Shown: one piece after another, positions 36,311-45,500 of the stretch
Numbering within the stretch: the stretch's first letter is position 1
How the letters are laid out: each line of letters starts with the position of its first letter
Assembly (NCBI GenBank): GCA_029856045.1
Contig: JAHQWG010000039.1
Coordinates: 56,728 to 120,727, forward strand
Reading direction: 5' to 3'
Origin: Promethearchaeia archaeon
Lineage (GTDB): Archaea; Asgardarchaeota; Lokiarchaeia; Sigyniarchaeales; SOKP01
DNA: 64,000 nt
Translations under genes and position numbers: made by a program
Notes under the pieces: model-generated
Databases searched by the model: none
What the model saw: the letters and a program-made list of their open reading frames with translations, nothing else
Told to the model about the DNA's origin: nothing

Positions 36311-37102
36311 ATGTCTTCAAAACTTTTCCCGTATTTATTAAAAAACAATCAATGGATAAAGTTAGATGAAATTTCCAGTGATGATGTAGCAGTTTTAGTA
36401 GATACTTCGAGAGATATCATTTGGTATCTAGAAGGAGAGAAAGCTACAGCAAGAATAAAATTTGATGCAAGGGGGCTTTTAGGAGAATTGAAAAAAAAGT
36501 ATGTACCATATAAATTTAAAAAAATAGATAGTAGAGCCCCCATTGATGTTTTAGACAAAATAGAGGAATTAAAGAAAAGTAGTTCAACTCTAAGTATGAA
36601 ATTTAGAGGTAAAGAAATTCAAGAATTTTCAAAATACCTGTATTCTTTAAATATTATTGCTGGGATATTACAAGTAATTGGCATGATAATCATTACAGGC
36701 GCCCTTTTTTGGCCTCAGGTTTATGATTCCCAATCATATTTGAATTATATTATAGATTCTAATCACTTTGACTTTTATATAGAATTAGATTCACTATTAC
36801 TCTTTTTATCCTTGATAATTTTTATCTTTACATCATTTTTTGGAATAATTGTGAGAAGAAAAATGTTCGCTACGAGTTCAATTTTTTTAGCGGTAATAAT
36901 ATTTTTTTCATTGTTATATATTAGAATTGGACCTGCATTATTATATTTTCAGGCTACCACACCTTTTCCTAATATTTTAATAAGAGTAGATGCTTTCTTA
37001 TTTTTCATTATTGGATTAGAGATTACATTAATTATATCAATTATGGGCTCAATTATCCCAGGAACATATTGCTTAATAAAGAAAAATATTAAAAAAAATT
37101 AA
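36311..37102 (+). CDS. gelsolin-like domain fused to a four-helix membrane region
   Basis: 263 residues. The first 75 residues read ISSDDVAVLVDTSRDIIWYL, then EGEKATARIKFDARGLLGEL. This follows the gelsolin-repeat pattern (L.S.DVFVLD....IYVW.G..A...EK..A). A short linker (IEELKKSSSTLSM) precedes four hydrophobic segments (about 115-255) with an extracytoplasmic loop of about 25 residues. If the N-terminal domain is a true gelsolin fold, the protein could tie actin filaments to the membrane; Asgard archaea encode actins and gelsolins. The assignment is by pattern only. 33 bases before the phosphatidyltransferase gene, so probably one transcript. Confidence 0.5.
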   Translation: MSSKLFPYLLKNNQWIKLDEISSDDVAVLVDTSRDIIWYLEGEKATARIKFDARGLLGELKKKYVPYKFKKIDSRAPIDVLDKIEELKKSSSTLSMKFRGKEIQEFSKYLYSLNIIAGILQVIGMIIITGALFWPQVYDSQSYLNYIIDSNHFDFYIELDSLLLFLSLIIFIFTSFFGIIVRRKMFATSSIFLAVIIFFSLLYIRIGPALLYFQATTPFPNILIRVDAFLFFIIGLEITLIISIMGSIIPGTYCLIKKNIKKN

Positions 37103-37135
37103 GATTCCATTTAAGTTATTTTTAAATATAAAATA

Positions 37136-37768
37136 ATGCCATCAAAATTTCGTTTACGCTATATTTTTAGACCGTTAATTAATAGATTAGCAAAAATATT
37201 GGCAAAAATTGGTCTTACTCCAAATTATGCTACGGGAATTATGCTCATTTTATCTTTTTTTTGCTTTATATTTCTTACAGTTTTGAAAATTGAATGGTTA
37301 TTTGGTATTTTTGTTTTTTTAGTAGGTATATTCGATGGAGTAGATGGCGCAATTGCAAGATGTTTGGATAGAGAATCAAGATTTGGAGGATTTTTGGATT
37401 CAATTGCTGATAGATTCTCCGAATTTATAATCTTCTTAGCAATTTTACTTCATTTTTGGTACCAAAAATATTGGAATTTGATTGAAATTAATTTTATTAT
37501 TTACATTTCATTGGGAGCTTCTCTTCTTATTAGCTATGCTCGAACACGAGCACAAAATATTTCTCCGGGAGATTATGATATTGGATTAATGGGAAGATCT
37601 GAAAGATTATTTTTTATCTCAATATCTTCTATTTTAGGGTGGCTTTGGGAGTGCCTTCCCATATTTATGATATTAACGGTTAGCACGACCATTTTTAGAT
37701 TAGTTAAAGCCTGTTCAATCATCAAAAAAGAAGAATTTTTAAAATCTAACTCGAATAGTAAATTCTGA
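37136..37768 (+). CDS. CDP-alcohol phosphatidyltransferase family protein
   Basis: A 210-residue membrane enzyme with about six helices. It contains the complete family motif D-G-x2-A-R-x8-G-x3-D-x3-D as DGAIARCLDRESRFGGFLDS followed by IAD (about residues 65-87). It transfers a phosphoalcohol such as inositol phosphate, glycerol phosphate or serine onto CDP-archaeol in polar lipid synthesis. The alcohol cannot be told from the sequence. Probably co-transcribed with the upstream gelsolin-like membrane protein. Confidence 0.9.
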   Translation: MPSKFRLRYIFRPLINRLAKILAKIGLTPNYATGIMLILSFFCFIFLTVLKIEWLFGIFVFLVGIFDGVDGAIARCLDRESRFGGFLDSIADRFSEFIIFLAILLHFWYQKYWNLIEINFIIYISLGASLLISYARTRAQNISPGDYDIGLMGRSERLFFISISSILGWLWECLPIFMILTVSTTIFRLVKACSIIKKEEFLKSNSNSKF

Positions 37769-37963
37769 AATAGAATGATAATTTTGAGATAGAATAAAAT
37801 ATTAAAATATTACCCAAATAATAATAATTTTTAATAACAATTATGTAAATCTATATAATAACCTATAAGACTAGAGAAGTTTATTTAAATATCACGATTA
37901 GTATATAATATATTAAGTCCAATGAAAGGTTTTTTTAAGATAGTCTAATTTAAGGTGAGAAAG

Positions 37964-38494
37964 ATGAGAGATGTCGTTTTTAAGATGTTTATTTGTGGGG
38001 AGGGCGGTGTAGGGAAGACTACATTAACTAATCGATATGTTAAAGGGATTTTTAAAGACCAAACGATGACTATTGGACTTGACTTTTACCTCAAAGATGT
38101 TGAAATTGAAGGTAGAAAGGTTTCTCTACAAATATGGGATTTTGCCGGTGAATCACGTTTCAGAGCCTTAATTGGTGGTTATGTGAGAGGAGCTACGGGA
38201 GGAATTTTCATGTATGACATCACAAGATATTCTACTTTAATAAATGTAGATGAGTGGTTAGACATAATTCGTCGCAATATAAAAGATAGTTATTATAATA
38301 TACCTATTATTTTAGTCGGGGGAAAAGCAGATTTAGAGGAAATAAGATCTGTAACTAAAGAAGATGCAATAGAGGTTGGAAAGTCACGACATTTATACGG
38401 ATTTATTGAATGTTCCGCAAAATCGGGTCAAAATGTAGAAACCGTATTCACTAGCTTAGCACGTGCAATGATGGAAAATGCTAAATTAATCTAG
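37964..38494 (+). CDS. small GTPase with variant G4 motif
   Basis: 176 residues from ATG 37964. The tracked GTG 37955 lies inside the ribosome site AAGGTGAG, so the ATG is the start. P-loop CGEGGVGKTT, G3 WDFAGE (Gln replaced by Glu) and G5 CSAKSG are present. The G4 motif reads VGGKADLE, that is GKAD in place of NKxD, losing the Asn that contacts the guanine. Nucleotide specificity or affinity may be changed. The Gln-to-Glu change in G3 may slow intrinsic hydrolysis. No lipidation Cys. TATA-like TTTATTTAAATATC lies about 75 bases upstream. Confidence 0.9.
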   Translation: MRDVVFKMFICGEGGVGKTTLTNRYVKGIFKDQTMTIGLDFYLKDVEIEGRKVSLQIWDFAGESRFRALIGGYVRGATGGIFMYDITRYSTLINVDEWLDIIRRNIKDSYYNIPIILVGGKADLEEIRSVTKEDAIEVGKSRHLYGFIECSAKSGQNVETVFTSLARAMMENAKLI

Positions 38495-38604
38495 GAAATT
38501 TTATTCTTTTTCAAATTTTATAGAAGCAACTCATAATACCGTAACAATAAAAAGATTAAATTAATTTTAGAAAATATCATAAAACTTCAAGGAATAGATG
38601 AAAA

Positions 38605-39279
38605 ATGCTCCATAAATCTAAGAAAAATTCAAATAAAAAAGAAAAAAAAAATCATAAAGTAAAAATGCAAGATCTTTTCATCGAAGCAGCTGAAAAGATT
38701 GAAATTGCAATTAATTATATGTGTGAAACGATAGTGGCACTCTGCAATGAAAATTTATCAGAAGTAAAAAAGTATTCGAATCTTACTATAAAAACAGAAA
38801 AAGAAGCAGATCGTCTTTATGAACAAATTATAGAAAGAATGTATTCACGAGAAACATTAGTATTTTCTCGACCTGATCGTTTATATCTTTCCAACCAAAT
38901 AGAAAAGGTTATAGATAAAGCCGAATTAGTTGTACGGCGAATTGGGAGCTATAAACCAAGCCATATTCCCGAATTAGCAGATTTACTAATAGAAACAACA
39001 AATATTTCAAAACAGATTGGAACTCTACTTAAAGAAACTATCATTAAAGTGTTTACTGATTTTGACGCGGCAGATAACCTTGCTAATAAAATTGAGGATA
39101 TCCGCCGAGAGATAAGAAAATTAGAATGGGATTTTCTTAAGAAATTATATAAAATAAAACCCGATTTTCCAGATCTGCTATTTTATGATAATTTAATTCA
39201 AATAATTGCGATTACTATTGATAAGGCAGAGGAATTTGCAGATGGAATCAACGGATTGATCTGTAAATATCGTCTCTAA
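38605..39279 (+). CDS. DUF47/PhoU-like protein, PiT accessory
   Basis: A 224-residue all-helical PhoU-like protein of the TIGR00153 (DUF47) type: IEIAINYMCETIVALCNENL, LTIKTEKEADRLYEQIIERM, and a second half with IEDIRREIRKLEW and ITIDKAEEFADGINGLI. These proteins bind metal clusters through acidic E/D-x3-D patterns and regulate phosphate uptake. It sits 46 bases before a PiT transporter, the classic pairing. Confidence 0.9.
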   Translation: MLHKSKKNSNKKEKKNHKVKMQDLFIEAAEKIEIAINYMCETIVALCNENLSEVKKYSNLTIKTEKEADRLYEQIIERMYSRETLVFSRPDRLYLSNQIEKVIDKAELVVRRIGSYKPSHIPELADLLIETTNISKQIGTLLKETIIKVFTDFDAADNLANKIEDIRREIRKLEWDFLKKLYKIKPDFPDLLFYDNLIQIIAITIDKAEEFADGINGLICKYRL

Positions 39280-39325
39280 TATTATAATACTTAATTTTTA
39301 AGAGAGAAGGAGTATAAAACATAAA

Positions 39326-40333
39326 ATGGATTTAGTTGTTTTAATTTTAATTATTTTAGCAGTAGTTCTTGCATTTGGAATAGGTGCCAACGATGAGACA
39401 ATGGCAAATGTTGTTAGTAGTGGGTCTTTAAAGCTTAAATATGCTGTATTGTTTGGAGGGGTATTAGCATTTCTTGGTTGTTTATTCTTATCTGCAAATG
39501 TAGGTAAGACTATTGGAAAAAGCTTATTGGGCTCAGAGGTAAGCTATAATTCATTTATGATGATGGCTATTTTACTGAGTACATCATTTTGGTTAATAAT
39601 ATCCTCGAAAACTAGCGTTCCTATCTCGACTACCCACAGCGTAGTAGGAAGTGTTTTTGGAATTAGCTTCGTTTGGGCAATTGCTACAGGGCAAAATTAT
39701 TTTCTTAGTATTAATTGGATTAAAATGGGTGAAGTAGCAATTGGTTGGGTCCTTTCACCAATTTTAGGTTTTTGTGGAGCAATTATTGCTCAATTAATTA
39801 TTACACGATTTATGAAATATCGAAGTTCAGGATTAATTCAAGTTGAAAAAACAGAAAAGTTCTTTCAATATATCATTCTGGCATTTGTTTGTATAAATCA
39901 GATAAGTCGAGGTGGAAATGATTCAGCTAATGCACTTGGTATCATATATGGATTGATCAAATCGGGTGATATCGCGCAAGATATAGAAGTAATATTAATT
40001 ATCATAGTAGGATTCATGCTCATGGCAGGTTTAATCATTATTGGAAAAAATGTTATCGAAAACATTGGAACAACTGCTGGGAAAATGCGACCAAGTGATT
40101 CTTTAGCCGCTGAAATATCTGCGAGTCTTATAATATTTGGAGCAACTGTATTTGGATTTCCAGTATCAGGTAGTCACATTTTAATATTTGCTTTAATTGG
40201 CAGTGCTCGCATGAAGGGAATAACTCCCGATAAAAAATCATTCCGTAGAATGGTATCATCATGGTTTTTAACTTTTCCTGTTGCGGCGATTCTTTCAGCT
40301 GTCATATACACTTCACTCCTATTTCTTGTCTGA
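39326..40333 (+). CDS. PiT family inorganic phosphate transporter
   Basis: A 335-residue transporter with about ten membrane helices. The duplicated PiT signatures are both present: GANDETMANVVSSGSLKLK near residue 21 and RGGNDSANALGIIYG in the second half, plus STTHSVVGS and VSGSHILIFALIG. It imports phosphate with Na+ or H+. AAGGAG ribosome site before ATG. Forms an operon with the PhoU-like gene. Confidence 0.93.
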   Translation: MDLVVLILIILAVVLAFGIGANDETMANVVSSGSLKLKYAVLFGGVLAFLGCLFLSANVGKTIGKSLLGSEVSYNSFMMMAILLSTSFWLIISSKTSVPISTTHSVVGSVFGISFVWAIATGQNYFLSINWIKMGEVAIGWVLSPILGFCGAIIAQLIITRFMKYRSSGLIQVEKTEKFFQYIILAFVCINQISRGGNDSANALGIIYGLIKSGDIAQDIEVILIIIVGFMLMAGLIIIGKNVIENIGTTAGKMRPSDSLAAEISASLIIFGATVFGFPVSGSHILIFALIGSARMKGITPDKKSFRRMVSSWFLTFPVAAILSAVIYTSLLFLV

Positions 40334-40426
40334 TCTTTAAACCCATTTTAAATTTTATTAATGAAAATATTAAAAAAGTTTAAAAAAAAAATGCATAATA
40401 TAAAAACTTATAGGAGTTGATACTAA

Positions 40427-40681
40427 TTACAAAAAGAATCTATTATAAAATTCATTATTAACTATGGAAGTAAGATATCTTATTGCTTTTTAGGTGCAAC
40501 TTTAATTATACTTATCCTATTAACCATAAACATTCCTCTATAATTTTGGGATGATTCACTTTCAGATTTCATGGATTAAATTGTTAATAGACCTTTAACG
40601 CTAGTAGGAATTTTTATTACATTTTTTTCAGCAATGATTAAAGCAATAGTTGCTAATAAAGAAAAAGCAGAGCAAAAGTGA
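40427..40681 (+). pseudogene. small membrane protein remnant with two in-frame stops
   Basis: The 441-base gap after the PiT gene holds an 85-codon frame with two internal TAA codons. It reads YGSKISYCFLGATLIILILL, stop, FWDDSLSDFMD, stop, VNRPLTLVGIFITFFSAMIK and ends NKEKAEQK. Two membrane helices and a charged tail are evident. It has no start codon and is most likely a decayed gene. The rest of the gap shows nothing. Confidence 0.4.
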
Positions 40682-40774
40682 GAAAATTAATTAAATCCAC
40701 AAATAATTAACCAATTTAATAAGTAAAAAGAAGTAAGTAAGATAAATTATTAAAAGATATAATCCCATTTTCTT

Positions 40775-41485
40775 TTAATTTGTATTATTTAGCAATATAA
40801 CTACTTTATCTCCATCCTTTATATTTAGATAATCTCTTAAGTATGGTTCTGAAATGATTTCAACTACATGCTTTTTGTGGAAAGTTCTTTCAATTTGTAG
40901 AACTGCCCCCATACTTGTAATACTTGGATTATGTAATTTATAAACAATTGCTGGAAAACATAGAACAGCACCAAACCCACGATTTTCTTCTGTAAAACCT
41001 TCAATTACCACAGGTCTAATACGATCCAATTTTTGCGTGAGGATCATAAAATGATGATCTGAGAGTTCCAAATTTAAAGTTCCTTTATAAGGATTATACC
41101 CTAATTTTTTTTTAAATTGCTCATAATATCCCTTAATGGAAACGTAATATCGTCCCTGATCAGCTCCAGAAATTAATTTTCCAATTACATGAAATCGCTC
41201 ATAAATGTCTTTAATTTTTTCATAGATCTGAAAAATTATTTGGTAACCATTATCAGTAATCTCAATTTGTTGAGCATTGAACATTTTTTTCCTAATGATC
41301 CATCCCTTTTTCTCAAGATTTTGAAGTCGTCTTGAAGCGGTTTGCTGACTTGTGCCCAAATTTTTACAAAACTCTGTGCTTTTCACTCGAATTTCCGGTT
41401 TTTCAGTTAAAATATGAGCTAAATTGATAAGTGCAAACCACTCAGCGTAGTCATGATAATTAAATTTTGGCTCTTTTTTCTTCAT
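40775..41485 (-). CDS. ribK: CTP-dependent riboflavin kinase with N-terminal HTH
   Basis: 236 residues. The N-terminal 90 residues form a winged helix (TSQQTASRRLQNLEKKGWII). The C-terminal domain is the archaeal DUF120 riboflavin kinase: SGADQGRYYVSIKGYYEQF, NPYKGTLNLEL, VVIEGFTEENRGFGAVLCFP, and YLRDYLNIKDGDKVVI. It makes FMN from riboflavin using CTP, and the HTH may give it regulatory function as in other archaeal fusions. 15 bases downstream of ribL, so FMN and FAD synthesis are coupled in one operon. Confidence 0.93.
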   Translation of the reverse strand: MKKKEPKFNYHDYAEWFALINLAHILTEKPEIRVKSTEFCKNLGTSQQTASRRLQNLEKKGWIIRKKMFNAQQIEITDNGYQIIFQIYEKIKDIYERFHVIGKLISGADQGRYYVSIKGYYEQFKKKLGYNPYKGTLNLELSDHHFMILTQKLDRIRPVVIEGFTEENRGFGAVLCFPAIVYKLHNPSITSMGAVLQIERTFHKKHVVEIISEPYLRDYLNIKDGDKVVILLNNTN

Positions 41486-41499
41486 TTAAATTATGTCCT

Positions 41500-41955
41500 T
41501 TACTTCTTATATTTTAAAAAATCTTTGATAATTTTCTCTTTAATTAATGTAGATGAATGGAATTTGTGCTTATTATAAAATTTCTCTAATCTAATAATCT
41601 TAATTTTTTCAAGACCCTTTTTCTTTAAACCATCTTTGATCATTTTAATAGTTACTTTCTGATTAGGACCCAGCATAATAATATCGGGATTAATTTCTTC
41701 AATAATCTTCAAATAATCTGAATTTATTTTGCCAAATATTGCTTTTTTAACATTTTTTAAATTCTGCACCATTTCAAGTCGTTGATCTTCAGGGATTATA
41801 GGAGATTCACCCTTAAATTTTTTTACATTAATATCCCTAGCTACAATAACATAGACTTCACCCAATTTTGATGCCTCCTTTATTAAAAAAGTATGTCCCG
41901 GATGAACTAGATCAAAAGTCCCCGTAATTACAATTTTCTTTTTTATTTCTAACAC
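41500..41955 (-). CDS. ribL: FAD synthetase (archaeal nucleotidyltransferase RibL)
   Basis: A 151-residue nucleotidyltransferase with GTFDLVHPGHTFLIKEA (the HxGH motif as HPGH) and the later KLGEVYVIVARD. SPIIPEDQRLEMVQNLK and DIIMLGPNQ complete the RibL/TagD-like pattern. It adenylates FMN to FAD. The C-terminal tail (residues 125-151) lacks the usual cysteines of RibL, which are reported in some archaeal members. Operon with ribK; a distinct cytidylyltransferase role is less likely given that neighbour. Confidence 0.88.
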   Translation of the reverse strand: MLEIKKKIVITGTFDLVHPGHTFLIKEASKLGEVYVIVARDINVKKFKGESPIIPEDQRLEMVQNLKNVKKAIFGKINSDYLKIIEEINPDIIMLGPNQKVTIKMIKDGLKKKGLEKIKIIRLEKFYNKHKFHSSTLIKEKIIKDFLKYKK

Positions 41956-41980
41956 CTAATTATTCAAATTTCATTTATAT

Positions 41981-42601
41981 TTAATCTTTCAATTCCTTTT
42001 CTTTAAGAGATGAATTTAACCGGTCCATTTGAATTGATAAGGATATATTTCTTCTCAAATTTTCTAATGTTTTTCTTACACCATCGATTTTTGACCTAAG
42101 ATTTTTTAGAAGTCCTTTTGGATAATCCAAATTAAATAAATTATCATAAATCAATTCCATTATTTCAAAATAATGATTTAATTTTGAGATTTTCCCTTCT
42201 CTAATCATATTTAAACACATTCTGTTCATTTCACCAATAAGATCCGCCATACCAAGAATATAAGAAAGAGGTTCTAAATTTAAATCCCTTGAAGAGGGAA
42301 AATCTTTATTTAATAAAACTGCTTCAAAAAGCACGGCTTCGGTGTATTCTTGCTCGGGGGTCCAAAGATATTTGGAAAAATAAAGGGGATTCTTATTAAT
42401 AAGTTTTTTAAGTTGAATATGCTGCTCTTTAATAATCTTAATTTTTATTTTAAAATCTTCATAATCTTTACGATGCAGAGATTTAATAATCTCACTACAG
42501 TTCCTTACCATTTCACGCGAGAGTTTTAGTATATCTTCTCTCACTGTATCTAATTCGTCAAGATCTTTAATTATTTCTGTAAAAATATTGTTTAAATTCA
42601 T
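41981..42601 (-). CDS. translin family protein
   Basis: A 206-residue all-helical protein. Family blocks are PEQEYTEAVLFEAVLLNKDF, YILGMADLIGEMNRMCL, and YPKGLLKNLRSKIDGVRKTL. Translin/TRAX proteins form octamers that bind RNA and single-stranded DNA; the TRAX-type members cleave RNA with clustered Glu/Asp residues. Here E-Y-T-E and the FEA Glu are in the right place, so nuclease activity is possible. It sits 25 bases upstream of ribL, probably in the same transcript, and 70 bases downstream of ThrRS. Confidence 0.85.
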   Translation of the reverse strand: MNLNNIFTEIIKDLDELDTVREDILKLSREMVRNCSEIIKSLHRKDYEDFKIKIKIIKEQHIQLKKLINKNPLYFSKYLWTPEQEYTEAVLFEAVLLNKDFPSSRDLNLEPLSYILGMADLIGEMNRMCLNMIREGKISKLNHYFEIMELIYDNLFNLDYPKGLLKNLRSKIDGVRKTLENLRRNISLSIQMDRLNSSLKEKELKD

Positions 42602-42671
42602 CTAAAAATAACCCAATAATAGAGATTTACTACTCAATTAATATTAAAAAAAGAATGAATAAGAATTAAAC

Positions 42672-44741
42672 TTATCTGAAATTAATTTTTGTTGAAAATT
42701 TTCGGAAGGGTACCGGTAATTTATGCTTTGGATATCCTTCAGTATCTTTTTTTAGCATTTCCAATAAAAATTTGAGTTTTACATCGTTATAACTCACAGT
42801 TGTTCTTTTATTTTCACCATATGGCTGATTTATAAGTCTTTGGCGAATAGAGATTGTATTGCTTTCTAATTCTTTCTCACCGACAATTACTGTATATGGA
42901 ATCCATTCAATTTCAGAATTTCTTATCTTCTTACCCAATTTCTCATTTCGATCATCTAAATCTGCCCTGTATCCTAAAGTATTTACCTCATTCATCAATT
43001 TTTCAGCATAATCCAAAGTTTTCTCTGAGATTGGTAAAATTCTAACTTGAATAGGAGAGAGCCAAGTCTTGAAACCAGGAATTAATTTATCTTGATTTCT
43101 TATAGCACTCTCTAATAAACCCCAAACGACTCTTTCAACGGCTCCACTTGGTGAATTATGAAGAATAATTGGACGTTTTACTACTCCATCATCATCAGTA
43201 AATTTGATATCATATTTTTCTCTTTTTATATCTCCTTGCATTATATAATCTAAACTGCTCTCAACATCAATTTGAATAGTCCCTAAAGTTGCGCTTTTGG
43301 GACTTTTTCCAGAAGAGATAACATTGCGTTCAAATTTCAAAACGAAATAATAATATCTATCCTCCCATAACTCAAGCAATGCTGGAATTCCTTCTTGTTC
43401 AACTAAATCCAAAATCCATTCTTTATTTTGTTCATAAAATTCTCGTGTTGACCTGAAAGTGATGTAAGAAGGGAGACCAAAATTATCTGAAATTTCTTTT
43501 ACTTCATCATATTGTTTTTTAAACTCATCAATCGAAGATTTCAAATCTTTACAGAGCGTGTGTAAATCTGGCATAATGAAACCTCTTAAACGTCGGAGTC
43601 CGCTTAATTCACCTTCTTGCTCTCGTCTGAAAGCGTATTGCACGTATTCATAAAGTCGTAGTGGAAAATACGTTGGTTTTAAAAACATATCACTAAACAT
43701 CTGAAATTGAAGAAAATCTCCCGCAAACCGTAATAAATAACGATTAGCCCCAGAAATAACCCAATAACTTTTTGCAGGAAAACGTGCTGTTTGAGCAATT
43801 AGTTTTTTATTGCTCGCCGAATACATAATTGGTGTATCAACAATAATCGCTCCAAAATCAATTACTTTATTCTTCACATACTCTCGAATAATTTCTTTTA
43901 AAATAACCCCTTTGGGATACCACCGAAAATTTCCACTATCTGTATTTTTATCAAAATCAACTAATTCAAATTTTTGCATATACTTAATATGAGCGGGTTC
44001 TTCACTTAAATCCTCTCTAGCCTTTCCCAGTTCAGAATCAAAAAAGAATTTAAGATCTCCATATCCTAGCTTGCTTAATTCCTCTGGAAAGATATAATTT
44101 CCATCTAAATCATACTCAATTTCAATTTCTTTTTTCTCGGGAGTTAAAATCTTAAACACTGCGTTCGCGATATGTTCCTCTGGTTCAATATATAGCTTCA
44201 CATCCCTATACATTTCTGCTAATTCATGCCCCAGACAATTAATTTTAAAAGCCTTGTACCACCCGAACGGAGAATATGATGCGTCTATACTCCTATCCTT
44301 TAAAATTTCGGCAATCTTAGGACACACATCCATAGCTTCCTTATCATTGCTCAAAAACTTGCTTAAATGAGCCCAAGGATACACTAATACTTTATCTACT
44401 TTATATTTTGATTTATCAAGAATTAACTCCTTTTTTTTTCTGAGTTTTCCTTTACTTTCACCCTTCTCAACTTTTAAATTGAATTCTTGAATTTCTTCAT
44501 TTTGTTGGCGGATTTTTTCGGGAAACCCTTCAATCTGATAAATTGCATCTTCAATTACATCTGCACCTTGATTAGCAATGACATTAATATCATATGTGTC
44601 TTGATCTTCTACAGAAACATATGCTACAAGAATTAACCCATCTAATTCTATCTTATCTTTCTCAAATTTCTGTGGTTCCGCTGTAGCTGGCTTTTTTTTA
44701 TATACTTCTAAGCCTTCTGAGTGTATTAATAACATTTTCAT
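42672..44741 (-). CDS. thrS: threonyl-tRNA synthetase
   Basis: About 689 residues from ATG 44741 (MKMLLIHSEG); the tracked TTG start adds eight residues. An N-terminal archaeal editing domain (DTD-like, about residues 1-150, with YPWAHLSKFLS) precedes the class II core. That core has REQEGELSGLRRLRGF, MPDLHTLCKDL and ILHNSPSGAVERVV, and the protein ends in an anticodon-binding domain. In the zinc site, His of PDLH and His of ILHN are present. The segment that usually reads S/A-A-C-F-G-Q-F is RFAGDFLQF, with Asp where the Cys ligand normally lies. TATA-like AAATTATATTTATT lies about 30 bases before ATG. Confidence 0.93.
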   Translation of the reverse strand: MKMLLIHSEGLEVYKKKPATAEPQKFEKDKIELDGLILVAYVSVEDQDTYDINVIANQGADVIEDAIYQIEGFPEKIRQQNEEIQEFNLKVEKGESKGKLRKKKELILDKSKYKVDKVLVYPWAHLSKFLSNDKEAMDVCPKIAEILKDRSIDASYSPFGWYKAFKINCLGHELAEMYRDVKLYIEPEEHIANAVFKILTPEKKEIEIEYDLDGNYIFPEELSKLGYGDLKFFFDSELGKAREDLSEEPAHIKYMQKFELVDFDKNTDSGNFRWYPKGVILKEIIREYVKNKVIDFGAIIVDTPIMYSASNKKLIAQTARFPAKSYWVISGANRYLLRFAGDFLQFQMFSDMFLKPTYFPLRLYEYVQYAFRREQEGELSGLRRLRGFIMPDLHTLCKDLKSSIDEFKKQYDEVKEISDNFGLPSYITFRSTREFYEQNKEWILDLVEQEGIPALLELWEDRYYYFVLKFERNVISSGKSPKSATLGTIQIDVESSLDYIMQGDIKREKYDIKFTDDDGVVKRPIILHNSPSGAVERVVWGLLESAIRNQDKLIPGFKTWLSPIQVRILPISEKTLDYAEKLMNEVNTLGYRADLDDRNEKLGKKIRNSEIEWIPYTVIVGEKELESNTISIRQRLINQPYGENKRTTVSYNDVKLKFLLEMLKKDTEGYPKHKLPVPFRKFSTKINFR

Positions 44742-44957
44742 TTTGCATACACGCTTATCATTCAAATAAATATAATTTACTTTATCGAGGCTTTCAATAA
44801 AAAATTTGTTAAATTTTTCAGATTTTTTCTCTTCTTGATTAGATTGAAACTATATGTTAAATTAAGGATTCAGTTATGAAGAGTGTTCAAAATAAAAATG
44901 TTTTAAAGAACGTAATTAGTTAGAAAATAAGGGTAAATTCTATTTTTATTAAAAAAA

Positions 44958-45500
44958 TTACATTTGAGAATCCTCAAGACACCTTCTCGCGATAAATTGA
45001 AAAGCTTTCTCTACGTTCTCGCCTGTCTTCGCTGAAGTTTCCAAATATTCACACTTCAAACGCGTTGCCAACTCTTCACCTTCTTCATTACTAACTTTAC
45101 GCTCAAGATCAATTTTATTCCCAACCAATATCATTGGGATTTCCTTGTTTACTGACTTATTAATTGAACTAACCCAGCCTGGTATTTTCATAAGAGAGTC
45201 AGAGCTAGTGACGTCATAAACTCCTAAAGCGCCATTTGAACCCTTAAAGTAAATCCGTCTTAGCTTTTGAAATTGAGCTTGACCTCCTATATCCCATAAG
45301 AGGAGTCTTACTTTTTTATTATCGATATTGACATCTTTGATAAGGAAATTACTACCGATGGTCTTTTTGAGATCTTCATTAAAAGTCTTTTTTATATAAC
45401 GCAACAGAAGGCTAGTTTTACCAACTCCTCCCGCTCCAAAAAGAGTGATCTTATATTTAAAAACTTCATCAGATTGTTCTAAAATTTTAAATCCCTCCAA
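44958..45500 (-). CDS. Ras/Rab-like small GTPase
   Basis: About 180 residues. P-loop FGAGGVGKTS, switch I TIGSNF, G3 WDIGGQ (Arf/Galpha-like Gly-Gly-Gln), G4 VGNKIDL and G5 TSAKTG are all canonical. It ends ARRCLEDSQM without a lipid motif. Start: the tracked TTG (45500) overlaps a strong ribosome site GGAGGGAT. The next in-frame candidate at the right distance is ATT at codon 6 (45485), so initiation may be at AUU as in the etfA case. There is no ATG, GTG or TTG between there and the P-loop. Adjacent to ThrRS; no evident link. Confidence 0.9.
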   Translation of the reverse strand: MEGFKILEQSDEVFKYKITLFGAGGVGKTSLLLRYIKKTFNEDLKKTIGSNFLIKDVNIDNKKVRLLLWDIGGQAQFQKLRRIYFKGSNGALGVYDVTSSDSLMKIPGWVSSINKSVNKEIPMILVGNKIDLERKVSNEEGEELATRLKCEYLETSAKTGENVEKAFQFIARRCLEDSQM

